A stretch of DNA of 64,000 nt, from assembly GCA_003024175.1 (NCBI GenBank), contig MDYQ01000041.1, positions 62,001 to 126,000 on the forward strand. Reading direction: 5' to 3'. Source of the DNA: Planoprotostelium fungivorum (taxonomy: Eukaryota; Evosea; Variosea; Cavosteliida; Cavosteliaceae). Positions within the stretch are counted from its first letter, which is position 1. Each line of letters begins with the position of its first letter. This document shows positions 1 to 12,817 of this stretch, one piece after another. The notes below the pieces were generated by a model. The model worked only from the letters and a program-made list of their open reading frames with translations. It ran no database searches and was not told the origin of the DNA. The position numbers and the translations under genes were made by a program.

Positions 1-184
1 ACTCCTCATTTCAATCGCTCACATTTGGCCCCGTCCAATATTCTCCATTTGACTCTATGATGGATCAGTAAGGAAGGATGAATGAGAGGAAGAGATTACC
101 ATTGAGGGCTGTCCAGATGTTCCGCATCGTTTGCATTTCAACAGCCATGCTGGTTTGGAATACCGAAAGAAAAAAAAGATACAT
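1..184 (-). CDS. LRR receptor, N-terminal fragment (runs off left edge)
   Basis: First two exons of a fourth member of the receptor family that follows. The start ATG is at 184. It opens a hydrophobic signal peptide (MYLFFLSVFQTSMA) followed by the family hallmark MRNIWTALNG, which matches MQNIWTAFNG in the next two genes. Exon 1 ends at 100 and its intron ends at 55. Exon 2 (54-23) encodes EYWTGPN, matching QYWTGSN at the same place in the next gene, and ends at a GTGAG donor. The LRR and later domains lie outside the window, so membrane, GPS and kinase parts are inferred from the paralogues only. Confidence 0.75.
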
Positions 185-707
185 GGATTAACATCCAGAT
201 CAGTCTGATTCGTTGCATCTCCAGGCTGCGTGGCGTGTTTTTGTCGTTTGTAACGATCCCCTCTTCTTCCCCTCGTTCCTAAGAACGTGGATGGGGAGTT
301 ACTTCTCGACATCCTCTCATTCGAAACGTAAACCGCTCACACCTCCAAGGTTGCATGTCTCCCTGCAAGAGATTGAACTACCCAAGACATGGTATCATCT
401 GAGGTTTGAGATGTGATGTGACTAGATATTGAACATAATGATCCCGAGACCTACAGGACTGGATGTGATCTGAGGTCGGTGTCGCGAGATATTCTGGAAC
501 AGAAATAAAACGATTCAATCGAATATATTTATTATCGATCATCTAGGGTGCTCTGTATGACCATAGTACAGATGGACGAAGCCACAGTGTCCGTGAAGGA
601 CGTGTTGAAGAGGAATCGATATTCATCAGTGATGGACGTGAACATGGGAAAGGAAATTGTGTCGTAACGCTGATATGATGAGACAACTTTATTAAAGGCT
701 CCGTGAA
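185..707. other. Intergenic region between receptor genes, with receptor 3' UTR
   Basis: Holds the 5' flank of the left-edge receptor and the 3' UTR of the receptor to the right. A polyadenylation signal AATAAA for the latter reads on the minus strand at 528-533. About 60 bp next to it (535-600) recur in diverged form near 20,875-20,935. No further coding signal seen. Confidence 0.5.
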
Positions 708-3700
708 TCAAACGAACGTGGAACGCGTAAATCTCGAATGCACCGCCATTCTCTTCGTCAATTCCTTCAGGCTCGGCCTCTCTTCTTCTCTCCTCTTCGT
801 ACACTCCGCGATCAGCTCCGCCACTCTCTCATCCATCGTCTCATCCACTGTCAGTATTACTTCTGTCTCTGCTTCTCGCGCTGTCTCGTAGAGATGATGA
901 CTGCCGGTGACCATGGACCACAGGAGCACACCGACGTTATAGACGTGTCCACTGGCTCTGTATCTCTTCTCTTCGATCACTTCGGGTGCCTGATCATCAT
1001 CTTCAGTAGGATCCCGACACGTCGTCCTCACCGTGTAGAAATAGCTCATTTCAGGTGAATGAGGGGAAGATTCTGCGACGATACAAGAGAGGCAGCTTAA
1101 CTTGGCCGTCGTTCCATTCAGAAGAATCTTTCTCTCGGTCAGATTCATCTTATTAAAGATTCTGAAATAGAGAGGTGACGTCACCTTGTTTGGCACGACA
1201 GAAATGTGTACTAAGCCCTGTGATGCAATGTACGACAGTGCATCGCTCACCTTCTGGCATCTGTTTTCACGTCACATCTTCTCTCTTATAATGTATCACA
1301 CACATGCTGAGCATTGCTTCTACTGTAGGTTGAGGCTGAGAAGCGAGGAAATCGTGGAGAGTGCCGTCATTCATCCATTCCATCACGATATATCTTTCTG
1401 TGTATGTTCAGTCTTTCATCCACGTTACAAGTATCTTCAAACGAAGACTGACCTAACAAATTTCGACCGAGATATTGTACGATGTTTGGATGATGCAGTG
1501 TCTGCCTGTGTCACTTTTCCCTCATCCTCTCTGTCATGTCCTCTCACCTTCATCACATCACACTCCTTATCGATGTATATACCTTCGATCAGCTTCTTGA
1601 CAGCCACAACAGTCGTCTCTTTGTATATGCTCTTCCACACTTGTCCTCTCTTTCCTTCCCCTATCATCTTCTCGAATTCGACGCCCTCCGTGTCTACGGT
1701 GGTGAAGAAGAAACCCGTTTCCGTATCATCCTACATATGAATGTCATTGTAGATCATAACCGTTCGACTCACTCTCTTGTATCGATACATCCTACGATAA
1801 ACCAGAAAAGAGACGACGAGAACGAGAGGAAGTCCAATTAGAACGAAGCAGACGGTGATGGCTACGAGCTTCGTCTTGTTGCTGCCTCCTTCGGTCGGTT
1901 GATCGACGACACGTTCCGTGGGTATCAATCTCTGCTGTATGCCGATGGAGAAGTTGGTGAGGTGACTGCACTGACAGATCGTCACGTCTGCATCTACAAC
2001 GAGACTGCAGCCGTCTCTCGACCATAAACTATATGTCTCGTTCCAATACTGACACACTCCTTCTGTTCTCATTGTCAGAGAAAGGAAGAATGAGTGATGA
2101 TCACCATAGCCAGAGGGTATAGATGTGATCGATCCCATTGTGATGTTGATCAACTGATCGACTCCTCTGACATCGATCTCTTTGCCTTCTGTGTACACGC
2201 TGACTCCAATGACTGGACTGTATCTGTTCTTTCTTCAATTGAACGTTCCACATTGAAATATCGATGACTCACATGGTCTCGTTGTAGATGGATTCAAATG
2301 GATCGTACGATATGGATGATAGCGCCACAGAAACTAATTTCATGTTATCATGCTTCTCTTTCGAATTACATCTCTCACCTTGCTGTTGGGAAGAGAAGAC
2401 TGACACAGGAAGCGTGACAGCGATGCTACTGTTTGCAATCTTGTTGTAAACGCTCTCTCTGCCATCTAAGAAGGTGGTGTTGTACGTCTGCAGCTTGACT
2501 GAGACGTCTCGTGTGTTGTACTCGAACGATGTCGTCGACGTGTTGCGTAGCAACGCGAGAACCACGGCAGATATGACTTGTACGATCTATCTACCATCAA
2601 TCATCGCTTTGGCTGAATTCTTCACCTCAACATCTTCGTGGAGCGGACTATCTAATACATTCTGTGATTCCGTCACATCATCTCTCCCTCACATTTCTCT
2701 CACCTTTGCATCTTCCACGGATATCTTTGTGTCGTTATCAAACAGATTTTGTATGACGGAGCTGACGTTTGTACGGTCGATGCCTGTCGTTGTCTGCACA
2801 GATGATGTTTCTGATGATGAGGCGACGGAAGATGAGATGATCGAGGATGAGATGCTGGATGATGATCCGATCGTGCTGGTGGAAGCGGTTGTGGTGGTAC
2901 AAGTGAGGTAAGACACGCTGCCGTTACAGATAGATGATACGTTGAGCGGTGGATAGCACGGGAAGGCATTACCACTGAGTGAACACGTCTTCGTCACGGG
3001 CACGTATCCCACCGATTTCAATTGGTTGTTATTCAGGGAGAGCGTCACAAGACTGGCGAGGCGGTCGTCTCTACCGGGTACGATACCATCCAAAAGATTA
3101 TTCGACAAGTCCAGATCAGTCAGAGCGGGCAGATTCATGATACGTTCGGATACGCTTCCTGACGTGGTTGATCAGCTCCAATGACAAATCATATTCTCCC
3201 ACCGGTGAAACGATTTGAACCGAGATAAATTGTCGTGAGGGAAGTCAGGTTGCCGATGGAGTCGGGGATGGTTCCTTTCAATTGGTTTCCGCTCAGAGTC
3301 ATGTAATTGACTCGCAATAGGTTACCGATCGAATGAGGAATCGATCCGTTCAGTTGATTCGAATTCAAGTAGAGGATCTGCAGAGAAGACAGGCCACCGA
3401 TGGCTTCAGGGATGGTCGTCAGCTGATTGTACCCCAACATGAGGTTCTGAAGGGATTTGAGGTTACCGATGGTGGAGGGGATGGAGCCGCTCAAATGATT
3501 CCCCGTGACATCCAATCGGATGAGAGATGTGAGATTACCGATGGAATCGGGGAGGGAACTGCTCAGTTGATTGTTGTTGAGGGAGAGGTAAGAGAGAGAG
3601 GTGATGTGTCCGATGGTGGTGGGGATGGATCCAGTCAGCTGATTTCCGGCCAAGTTGATGGCGGTGAGATTGATGAGATCTCCGATGGATGGAGAGATGC

Positions 3701-4036
3701 ATCCCACAAGGCCTTTGCTGTTGAGGCTGATCTTGATCGGCCATGTGGAGGTGGCGTCACAAGTCACGCCAGTGTAGTCGGTAGAGTTGCAGATCTGAGA
3801 GGCGTCAGTTCGTGAAATTTTCTCATGATCATCACTCACGTTACTTCCAGTCCAATATTGTGAGGAACCTATCCATAAATGAGACGAAGAGTGGAGATGA
3901 AGAAACCCTCACCGTTGAATGCCGTCCAGATGTTCTGCATCGTTACGAACAGATCGATGGCTTCACCACCCTCAGGCATCACCAATAATAAAGAGAGACA
4001 GAGAAGCGCGCGAAGAAAATGTACGTGGTATTGCAT
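708..4036 (-). CDS. LRR-GAIN/GPS-TM receptor pseudokinase (copy 2)
   Basis: Multi-exon single-pass receptor. Start ATG at 4036, signal peptide, then MQNIWTAFNG. About eight plant-type LRRs (SIGNLTSL...LSGSIP) lie at 3800-3190 and the last LRRs at 3138-3000. A Ser/Thr-rich spacer follows at about 2900-2800. The GAIN domain ends in a GPS motif at about 2062-1950, with CQYWNE, W, GC, CQC and the cleavage-type HLTNF. A membrane helix lies at about 1885-1800. The cytoplasmic kinase fold keeps a glycine loop (IGEGKRGQVW), the beta-3 lysine (VAVKK), LHHPNIVQYLG and APE. The catalytic HRD is replaced by HIS (about 1205), the catalytic-loop Asn by Lys, and DFG by CLS (about 1090). It is therefore predicted to be catalytically inactive. 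Poly(A) signal at 528-533. Ligand unknown. Confidence 0.85.
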
Positions 4037-4858
4037 CGTGAAAGATCGTGATTAGATGAGATGGTTGCAGTGATGTGTTGGTAAAAAAATGAAGAAGGGA
4101 TACCGTGGAGTGTTGGAGCCTTAGATCTATATCGTGTGTACGTTCCTGCCGGAATTACGTCGTTTGGGTGGCCTCAGGGAAGGCTATGTCGTTCGTCGCT
4201 GTGTAGATCTGCCGAAATTCCACAAAATAAAAACAGCGAAGGGGCTTCCAATGGAGCTCCTTTGGACTAATTCATCACGTATCAGAACATGATGTGGAGG
4301 TGTTTTAGATCCTAGCAGAGAGAGAAAGAGTGGTCTTCTACTCTCACGTGATGAAATTTGAAGTGCTGAGTTGTCTCATCGACTCGGAACATTTCTATTG
4401 CTGATCTCCAACGAGTATCATTTAGATCTCTCGATGGTACATCTCAATCCCTTCTTTGTCAATAATTGTATCAACATATAATCTCCCATCTGGCCTGTGA
4501 ACATTTAATACACCTCTGAGTGAGTATGATAGAGATCCGTCGGAGATGTTAATCGATGCACGTTTGATCCGCTTGACAGAAAGAAATGACAAACACAATT
4601 TTCAAAGACAAAATCTCCAGGTGATATCTCATTGATGACCCTCTTGAAGATCCAATATGACATCAGCAATTGTCTTTCCTTTATTTGAAGGAGAGCCGGA
4701 CAATGATAGGGTCATCGTCGATCTTCGATGCTTACTTCCGTGAATGGATGTATGTCAGTGATAATACTACGCAGTAACAATAAACGATATTGATATCGAA
4801 GTCGCTGATCACATCATGTATATGATTCTACGTCATCGTGTTATCATCGAACAGTCGT
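4037..4858. other. Intergenic region between receptor copies 2 and 3
   Basis: AT-balanced sequence between the 5' end of one receptor gene and the 3' end of the next on the same strand. No conserved coding frame, RNA gene or clear repeat was seen. It should contain the copy-2 promoter and the copy-3 3' UTR. Confidence 0.5.
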
Positions 4859-7800
4859 TTAATAAGGCCTCCTTCTCTTCACTGCCAACCTCTCCGTTAC
4901 TTCTTTCAGGCTCGGTCTCTCTTCCATCTTCTTCGTGCAGTCCACGATCAGCCCCGCCGCTCTCGGGTCCATGGTCTGATTGATGATGACTTGCACTTCT
5001 CGATCTGCCTCGTAGAGAGGATGGCTGCCGGTGACCATGGACCACAGGAGCACACCGACGTTATAGACGTGTCCACTGGCTCTGTATCTCTTCTCTTCGA
5101 TCACCTCGGGTGCCTGAGATCATTCAACGTCGAATTCGAAGAGAGTAAGGAGACAGATGTTATATATTGATCATTATTCTTTCTCTATTCGATATGAAAT
5201 TGATTCTCACCGTGCAGAAATAATCCAACTTCGATGGATAAGGAGTAGATTCTGCGACGATACAAGAGAGACCGTTTAACTTGGCCGTCATTCCACTCAG
5301 AAGAATCTGCGTTCATGTTACATTCATCTTTAGAATAAAGAGGCGTCACCTTCTTCGGTACGACGGAAATGTGTACCATGCCCATCGATCCAATGTACGA
5401 TAAACCCTTACTCACTCCTTCACATCTGCATCAAGGTTATCTCTTTGTGTGAACGATACGAACTCACAGGGTGAACGTGGTGTCGATGTTTAATTTGGGA
5501 TGAGAAGAGAGGAAGTCATCAAGGGTGTCGTCATTCATCCATTCCATCACAACATAACGCTCTGTGCAACGGTCAGTTTCTCACTTAAATGATGGAATGT
5601 ATATGAGCGTAAATGATTGAATTATCGTAGGTTCATCACATCATGACTTTCACCTGCTACATGTCGACCGAGATATTGTACGATGTTCGGATGATGCAGT
5701 CCCTGACTCTGTCATTTCTATCTCTTCTCTATCTCTTCTCTATCTCTTCTCTATCTCTTCTCTATCTCTTCTCTATCTCTTCTCTATTTCTTCTCTATCT
5801 CTTCTCTATTTCTTCTTCTCACCTTCATCACATCACACTCTCTGTCTATATCGATGCCTTCGATCAGCTTCTTGACAGCCACCACAGTCGTCTCTTTGTA
5901 TATGCTCTTCCACACTTGTCCTCTCTTTCCTTCCGCTATCTTCTTCTGTAACTCGATGCCTTCCGTATCAGCCAAGATAGTCAAATCCATCTCTGTATCA
6001 TCCTGCTTCACATCAGATAGTACGATACACGGATGTCTCTCACTCTCTTGTATCGATGCACCTTGCGATAGACCAAGAAAGAGACGATCAGAACGAGGAG
6101 AAGTCCTCCCACGACGCAGCAGACGATGATGATGATCAGCTTCGTCTTGTTGCTGGTTGATTCGGGTATCGAGTTGGTGATTGGATCTGTTGATGCTACG
6201 ATGGGTCGAATGCCAACTGAAAAGTTGGTCAAGTGAGTGCACTGACAGACCGTAATTCCTCCGTCTACAACGAGGCTGCAGCCGTCTCTTGACCATAAAC
6301 TATATGTCTCGTTCCAATACTGACACACTCCTTCTGTTCTCATGGTTAGAGAAGATGATGACGTTTATGAGTGATGATCACCATAGCCAGAGGGTATAGA
6401 TGTGATCGATCCCATTGTGATGTTGATCAGCTGATCGACTCCTCTGACATCGATCTCTTTGCCTTGTGCGTACACACTGACTCCAATGACTGGACTGTAT
6501 CTATTCCACCAATGACATTCTAATCAAATCCGAACACTCACATTGTCTTGTTGTAGATGGATTCGAACGGATTGTACGATACGGATGATAATGATACAGA
6601 AACTGTTTTCAAACGTTATTCTCAATCATTCGAATAATAATTTACCTTGCTGCTGTGAAGTAAAAACAGAAGCAGGTAGTGCCACAGCGATGCTGCTGTT
6701 CTCTATCTTGTTTGTCACACTCTTTCCACTGCTCAGCTCTGACGTGTTGTATGTCTGCAGCTTGACTGAGACATCTCGTGTGTTGTACTCGAACGATGTT
6801 GTCGACGTGTTGCGTAGCAAAGCCACTACAACAGCAGATATGACTTGTGCGGTCTGTGTCATCCATCAGTCTCTCTCCTCTCTGCTTCTCTTCACCTCTT
6901 CACGGTTCAAGGTTGTGGCATTCAGGATGTTCTGTTCTCACGTCACACATCATCTCCCTTCACATCACTTTCACCTTTGCATCTGTGACTGATATCTTCG
7001 TGTTGTTATTATACAGACTCTGTATCACCGCGCTGACGTTCGAACCATCGATCACTCTTGTGGAGGGTACCGGAGAAATTGTTGATGTCGAAGGCATCGT
7101 CGATGTGATGATTGTAGATGAGCTACTGGACGATGAACTTGCGGATGTGGTTGTGTAATTGATGCATCCATTGTAGATGGCAGGATCATCACACGTCGAT
7201 GATACGTTGAGGTGTGGTTGACATGGCAACGTGTTCCTCTGCAGAGAGCAAGATACAGTTACGTTGATGTATCCCACGTACGTGAATCGATTGTCGTTCA
7301 GAAACAGACTGACGAGGCCGGGAAGGTCATCTCTTCTCTTTGGTACGACTCCGTTAAATAGATTGTTGGATAAATCAAGATTTGATAAAAGTGGTAGATT
7401 GATCAGTCCATCAGGTACATCTCCTGTTTATCATTTAGACATACGATGGAAGAATAAATCTTTTTCACCAGTCAATTGGTTGCCGCTCAGCTGTATCGAT
7501 TGGAGAGAAGTTAAAAGAGCGATGGAGGGAGGGATGGTTCCGTTCAGCTGATTACCATGGACATCGATCTCGGCGAGCAAAGTCATGTTACCGATAGTGG
7601 AAGGGATGACTCCTCTCAGTTGATTGTCGTACAGTATCAGCTCATTCAGGGAAGAGAGATTACCTATGGTATCTGGAATATTTCCACTCAATTGGTTGCC
7701 AGCGAAATTGAGGTAACTGAGCTTAGACAGACGACCGATGGAGTCAGGGATGGTGCCGGTGAACGAGTCGCTGTACAGGGAGATGAACCGTAGAGAAGAG

Positions 7801-9020
7801 AGGTCCCCTATGGAAGAAGGAATCGATCCGTTGAGTTGTAAATTGCTACCGAGGTCGAGATATTCCAGCGAGGAGAGGTTACTGATGGTGTCAGGGATGG
7901 GTCCGCTCAATTGATTGCTGTGGATCTCGAAATGGATGACGTTGATGAGGTGGCCGATCGTGTCAGGGAGGGGACCGCTCAGTCGATTGGAGTGGACATA
8001 CACGTGTGTGACGTTGGTGAGATTACCGATGGAATCAGGGAGGGGACCGGTCAGTATGTTGGAGTAGAGAGACAGGGACTGAAGTGAACGAAGTTTACCG
8101 ATGGCATCAGGGATGGAACCGTTGAGCTGATTGCCACCGAAATCGAGGCCCGTGAGATGGTGGAGGTTGCCGATGGAGTCAGGGATGACACCGCTCAGTT
8201 GATTTTGGTTGAGAGAAACAGAAGTGAGAGAGGTAAGGTTGCCGATGATGGAAATGGTTCCGTCCAGATCGTTGATCGACAGATCGAGTTCAGTGAGGAG
8301 GGTGAGGTGACTCATGGTATCAGGGATGGGGCCACTCAGGTGATTGTCGTGAAGAGATAGAGTTTGTAGAGAGGTGAGGTTACCGATGGAGTCAGGGATG
8401 GGGCCGGTCAATCCGTTCAAGAAGAGGGAGACGTGAAGCAGGGATGTCATGTTGCCGATGGTGGAAGGGATGGATCCGGTCAATTGATTCTGAGCGAGAT
8501 TGAGATCTGTGAGGAGAGAGAGCATGCCGATGGAATCGGGGATGGATCCACTCAGGTGATTACCAAAGAGAGAGAGTGATTGAAGGGACGAGAGGTCGCC
8601 GATGGAGGGAGGAATGAAACCGGTCAGCTCATTGTTGCCGAGATCTATGGAGGTGAGGTTGATGAGATCTCCGATGGAAGGAGAGATAATGCCAGACAAT
8701 GCTTGATTACTGAGGATGATCTCGATCGGCCAAGAAGATGAAGCGACATCGCAGACCACACCGGTGTAATCACTTGAATTACAGACCTGAAAGATGTCAG
8801 CTCTCATTTCCACATTTCGATCACTCACGTTTGCTCCTTTCCAAAATTGTGACGGTCCTGCATCTCACTTAGTCGAGTGATGTGGTAGAAAGATCTTACC
8901 ATTGAAGGCCGTCCAGATGTTTTGCATTGTCTTGACTAGATCTACAGCCTCAATGCGTTCAGGCATCGATAATACGAGAAATAGACAGAGAAACATGCGG
9001 AAATGTCCAACATGATCCAT
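4859..9020 (-). CDS. LRR-GAIN/GPS-TM receptor pseudokinase (copy 3, long LRR array)
   Basis: Same architecture as the neighbours but with the longest ectodomain. One exon (about 8790-7468) encodes about 17 plant-type LRRs of about 24 residues. Start ATG at 9020: signal peptide, then TMQNIWTAFNG. A run of serines and threonines at about 7150-7080 precedes the GAIN domain. The GPS motif lies at about 6331-6216 (CQYWNE ... CQCTHLTNFS) and the membrane helix at about 6180-6070. The kinase fold has a degraded glycine loop (IAEGKRGQVW) and VAVKK. The catalytic loop reads VHISVVPK (about 5380-5350), followed by ILLSG, and NGLSC stands where DFG should be, so the proton acceptor, metal-binding Asn and metal-binding Asp are all missing. 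The C-terminal lobe (APEV, GVLLWSMVTGSHPLYE, ERPSLKE) is retained. Stop at 4859. Predicted receptor pseudokinase. Confidence 0.87.
5698..5820. repeat. Intronic pyrimidine repeat (CTATCTCTTCT)n
   Basis: About ten tandem copies of an 11-12 bp unit, CTATCTCTTCT, lying inside an intron of receptor copy 3. It is purine-rich on the coding strand. It looks like a simple intronic microsatellite. Confidence 0.8.
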
Positions 9021-9561
9021 CTTTGGAAAGCCACGGTCCTGTGTGCACGAAATGTTCCCAAATCATCGTGTGTGGTTAGTGTCGACATCGTTGGCTTAAA
9101 TCTATATATATGGTTTGTTCTGTCTTCTCCCGTCGATCCTGTTGTTGTGGAAACTTCATTTGAATCACGTGGTCACTGTAGATACGTCAGCCGAGGATTA
9201 GCCAGATCCTATGATCCAGCATGTTGATGAGTCGAACGGAATCGTCCATTCATGGTCTGGTGATATCCTTGGCGATGATGACGTGATGTTGCGCACAGAA
9301 TCAGTAGCACCTGATGTGAACATAATGATTTGTGACTATATGATGGATGATGTTAGCTTCCATAGTTCATCGAAGTGAAAATAAGAGGGCTTATCCCTTC
9401 ACGAATTAAATTTCACGGTAGTGAGTATTTACAGATCGGTAACTACCAGGTCATCGCATAACGACGAACACAATACCATTCCATATCTTTACGAGATCTA
9501 ACGATCTACCATCAGGCTAGAACCGAACGAGGCTTGATTTTTATTTTGTTTGTACGTTCAT
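9021..9561. other. Intergenic region between receptor copies 3 and 4
   Basis: Contains a TATA-like run (TATATATA, about 9103-9112) roughly 85 bp upstream of the copy-3 start, and an AATAAA signal on the minus strand at 9540-9545 for copy 4. Nothing else was recognised. Confidence 0.5.
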
Positions 9562-12500
9562 TCAACATTCATACGTACTGTCTGTGAAAGACCCACTCAC
9601 GACGCGTGGATGTCTCTTGACTCCCAGCCTCTCAGCCAATCGGCTCACATTCAATCTCTCTTCTCTCTCCTTCGTGCAGTCTGTGATCAGCCCCGCCACT
9701 CTCTCATCCATCGTCTCGTTCACCGTCACTCGTAATTCTGTCTCTTCTCCTCTCGCTGTCTCGTAGAGATGATGATTACCGATGACCATGGACCACAGGA
9801 GCACGCCGACGTTATAGACGTGTCCGCTGGCTGTGTATCTCTTCTCTTCGATCACCTCTGGTGCCTGACGATATTCAGTCGAGATCTGATGGTAGTCATC
9901 TCACCGTGTAGAAGGCATCCAACTTGGAGCAGTAAGGAGTTGATTCCGTTACGATACAAGAGAGACAGTTCAATTTGGCCGTCGTTCCATTCAAAAGGAT
10001 CTATTCTACGTCAGATCTACAACATGAAAAGAGTAGATACCTTGCTCGGTGTGACAGAGGTGTGTACCATGCCTTGTGACGTGATGTACGATACTGCTTT
10101 GCTGACTCCTTCGCATCTGATCTTTGTCACAACTTGTAATCATACAGCGGACGACTCACATCAAGAACATCGTCTCTACGGTGAGTGGATGTTGAGAAGA
10201 GAGGAAGTGATGGAGGGTGGCATCGTTCATATATTCCATCATGACGTACCGTTCTGATCGTTGTCTCAATTTGATGTTTCATCGATTTTTGTGATGAACG
10301 CAGAGATGATGACGAAGATGGATGATGGTGTACATCATGTATCGATAACGATGTCATCAGAATAATTGTTTGCACCTGATATGTTTCGACCGAGATATTG
10401 TACGATGTTTGGATGATGCAGTCCCTGCCTCTGTCAACTTTCCTCTCATCCTCTCTCTTTGTCTTCTCACCTTCATCACATCACACTCTCTGTCTATATC
10501 GATGCCTTCGATCAGCTTCTTGACAGCCACGACAGTCGTCTCTTTGTATATGCTCTTCCACACTTGTCCTCTCTTTCCTTTCCCTATCATCTCCTCGAAT
10601 ACGATACCCTCCGTATCGACCACCACAGCCAGACCCAGATGTGCTTCAACCTGAATTCCGATCAATCACCACATCTCTTCATCTCTTCGTTCGAATCGAC
10701 TCACTCTCTTGTATCGATACACCTTGCGATAGGCCAAGAGAGAGACGATCAGAATGAGGAGAAGTCCTCCCACGCTGCAGCAGACTACGATGATGATCAG
10801 CTTCGTCTTGTTGCCGCTGCTGACTTGTGATGGATGGTTGACTGGCTCCGCACCGACGGAAAAGTTGGTCAAGTGGGTGCACTGACAGATCGTTATTCCT
10901 TCGTCTACAACGAGGCTGCAGCCGTCTCTCGACCACATCTTGTGTGTCTCGTTCCAGTACTGACACACTCCTTCTGTTCTCATTGTCAGAATCTCTACAT
11001 CGAGAGAACGTGATATGAAGGATAAGTGATGAATCACCGTAATCATCAGGGAGGGAGACGACACCCATCGTGATGTTGATGAGGTCTTTGACTCCATAGA
11101 CATCGATCTCTTGACTATCTGCATAAACGCTGACCCCGATGACTGGACTGTATCTGTTCTTCCTTCAATCTCTCATTTATCATCTCGATTCTCACATCGT
11201 ATCGTTATTTTCAAATGCGGAGAGATTGTACGGTACTGATAATAATGCCACCGAAACTGTTTTCGATTGAGTCATGTCTTCTCAAATAAGACGAGCATTT
11301 ACCTTGCTGTTGTGATGTAAAATAGGATGTAGGGACATCTACTGCGATGGAACTGTTGTCGAGTTTGAGGTGGATCACTCCTCCACCATTCGAGATGTTA
11401 AACGTCTCGAATTTGACATAAACGTCTCGTGTATGATAATCAAAAGACGTGGTGTTGCGTAGCAACGCCAGAATTACAGCGGATATCACTCGTGCAATCT
11501 GCCTCGCTCAGTCTCTCATTCATCATCTGTCTCTTCTCTCACCTCCGTGTGGTTCTGCTGTACACCATCTAATATATCCTGAATGATCTATCAGTCTGAT
11601 TCCTCTCGACTCTCTCACCTCAGCATCCCGAATCGATATCTTCGTCGCATCATCGTACAACCATTGTACGACATCCAATGTCGACAATCTGTCGACACCG
11701 ACGATCGTATCACTGATCGGTGGACAGTTCAGATAGATCACGGTACGGCTGCAAGCGAGTGACACGTTGAGTGAACGTCCACACGAGAACGAATTATCGT
11801 TCAGCAGACACTTGTTCGTGACCTCTACGTATCCGACAGAAGTGAGAGAGTTGTGATCCAGGAGAAGATCACTGATGATGGAGAGACCGGCTGATCGTGT
11901 TGGCACCGTGCCGTTGAGTTGATTGTTGGATAGATCCAGACGCAGCAAAAGGGGAAGGTCTATGATGGTCTGAATCACACCGCCTAGAAATTTCAGTACC
12001 ATGAGAGAAATTTCAGTACCATGAGAGAAGTGATGAGTCACCCGTCAGCGAATTATTAGACATCTGGATGTCGATTAGAGAAGAGAGGTTGCCGATTTCG
12101 GATGGTAGGAAGCCACTCAGTTGATTCGACTGAAGAAACAGCCGTCTGAGATTTCTCATGTTGCCGATGGAAGGGGGTATGGATCCATTGAATTGGTTTT
12201 CGAACAGGTGCAGCTCTTCCAGATAGACGAGGTCACCTATAGAAGGGGGGATGATGCCGTTCAATTCGTTTCCGTTGAGCACGAGAGAGGTGAGAGACGT
12301 GAGATTACCGATGGAATCAGGGAGGGGACCGATCAATCGATTTCCACCGAGGTCGAGCTTCTTCAGGTTGACAAGTCGGCCGATGGTGTCGGGGATGGTT
12401 CCGGTCAGTTGATTGCCACCGAGATCGATGGAGGTGAGGTTGATGAGATCTCCAATGGAGAGGGGGAGGGAGCCGTTTAAACCTTTTCTGTTGAGGTTGA

Positions 12501-12817
12501 TTTGGATGAGCCAAGAATGAGTAGGATCGCAGGTCACTCCGTCTATCGAGTTACAGATCTAAAAATCCTCAATGTGATTCCATCTCAATCACTCACATTG
12601 ACACCGAGTCCACCCTGTGTCACACCTTTCAACCTTCAGATCAGAAGTACACATATCCGTTGTGAAAGATGATGATAAGAACCACACCATAGAGGTTATT
12701 CAAGATGGTTTGCACCGTCTCGGTGAGCGTCTGGGCCGACAGACTGGGCAAGCCTGCTCCTACGGTCGACAGAAGGATCATCAAACTGAAGAAACGGTAC
12801 CAGGGAGAGACTTGCAT
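9562..12817 (-). CDS. LRR-GAIN/GPS-TM receptor pseudokinase (copy 4)
   Basis: Rightmost member of the tandem family and the most diverged at its N-terminus (MQVSPWYRFFSLMIL signal; VQTILNNLYG in place of MQNIWTAFNG). Start ATG at 12817. Seven or so plant-type LRRs at about 12,520-12,030 continue at about 11,960-11,870. There is no Ser/Thr-rich spacer as long as in copies 2 and 3. The GPS motif is at about 10,972-10,860 (CQYWNE, W, GC, CQCTHLTNFSVG) and the membrane helix at about 10,815-10,725. The kinase fold has IGKGKRGQVW and VAVKK. The catalytic loop reads VHTSVTPSK (about 10,073-10,041) and LNCLSC replaces the DFG segment, so catalysis is predicted lost. The APE region and GVLLWSMVIG are kept. 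Stop at 9562, with AATAAA about 20 bp downstream. Confidence 0.85.

Noticed and set aside
3333-3815. Plus-strand 160-codon frame in receptor copy 2
   Set aside because: Exactly antisense to the LRR exon and lacking any domain.
7557-8828. Plus-strand open frames across the LRR exons
   Set aside because: They are antisense images of the LRR repeats; the minus frame has the LRR consensus, signal peptide and consistent splice sites.
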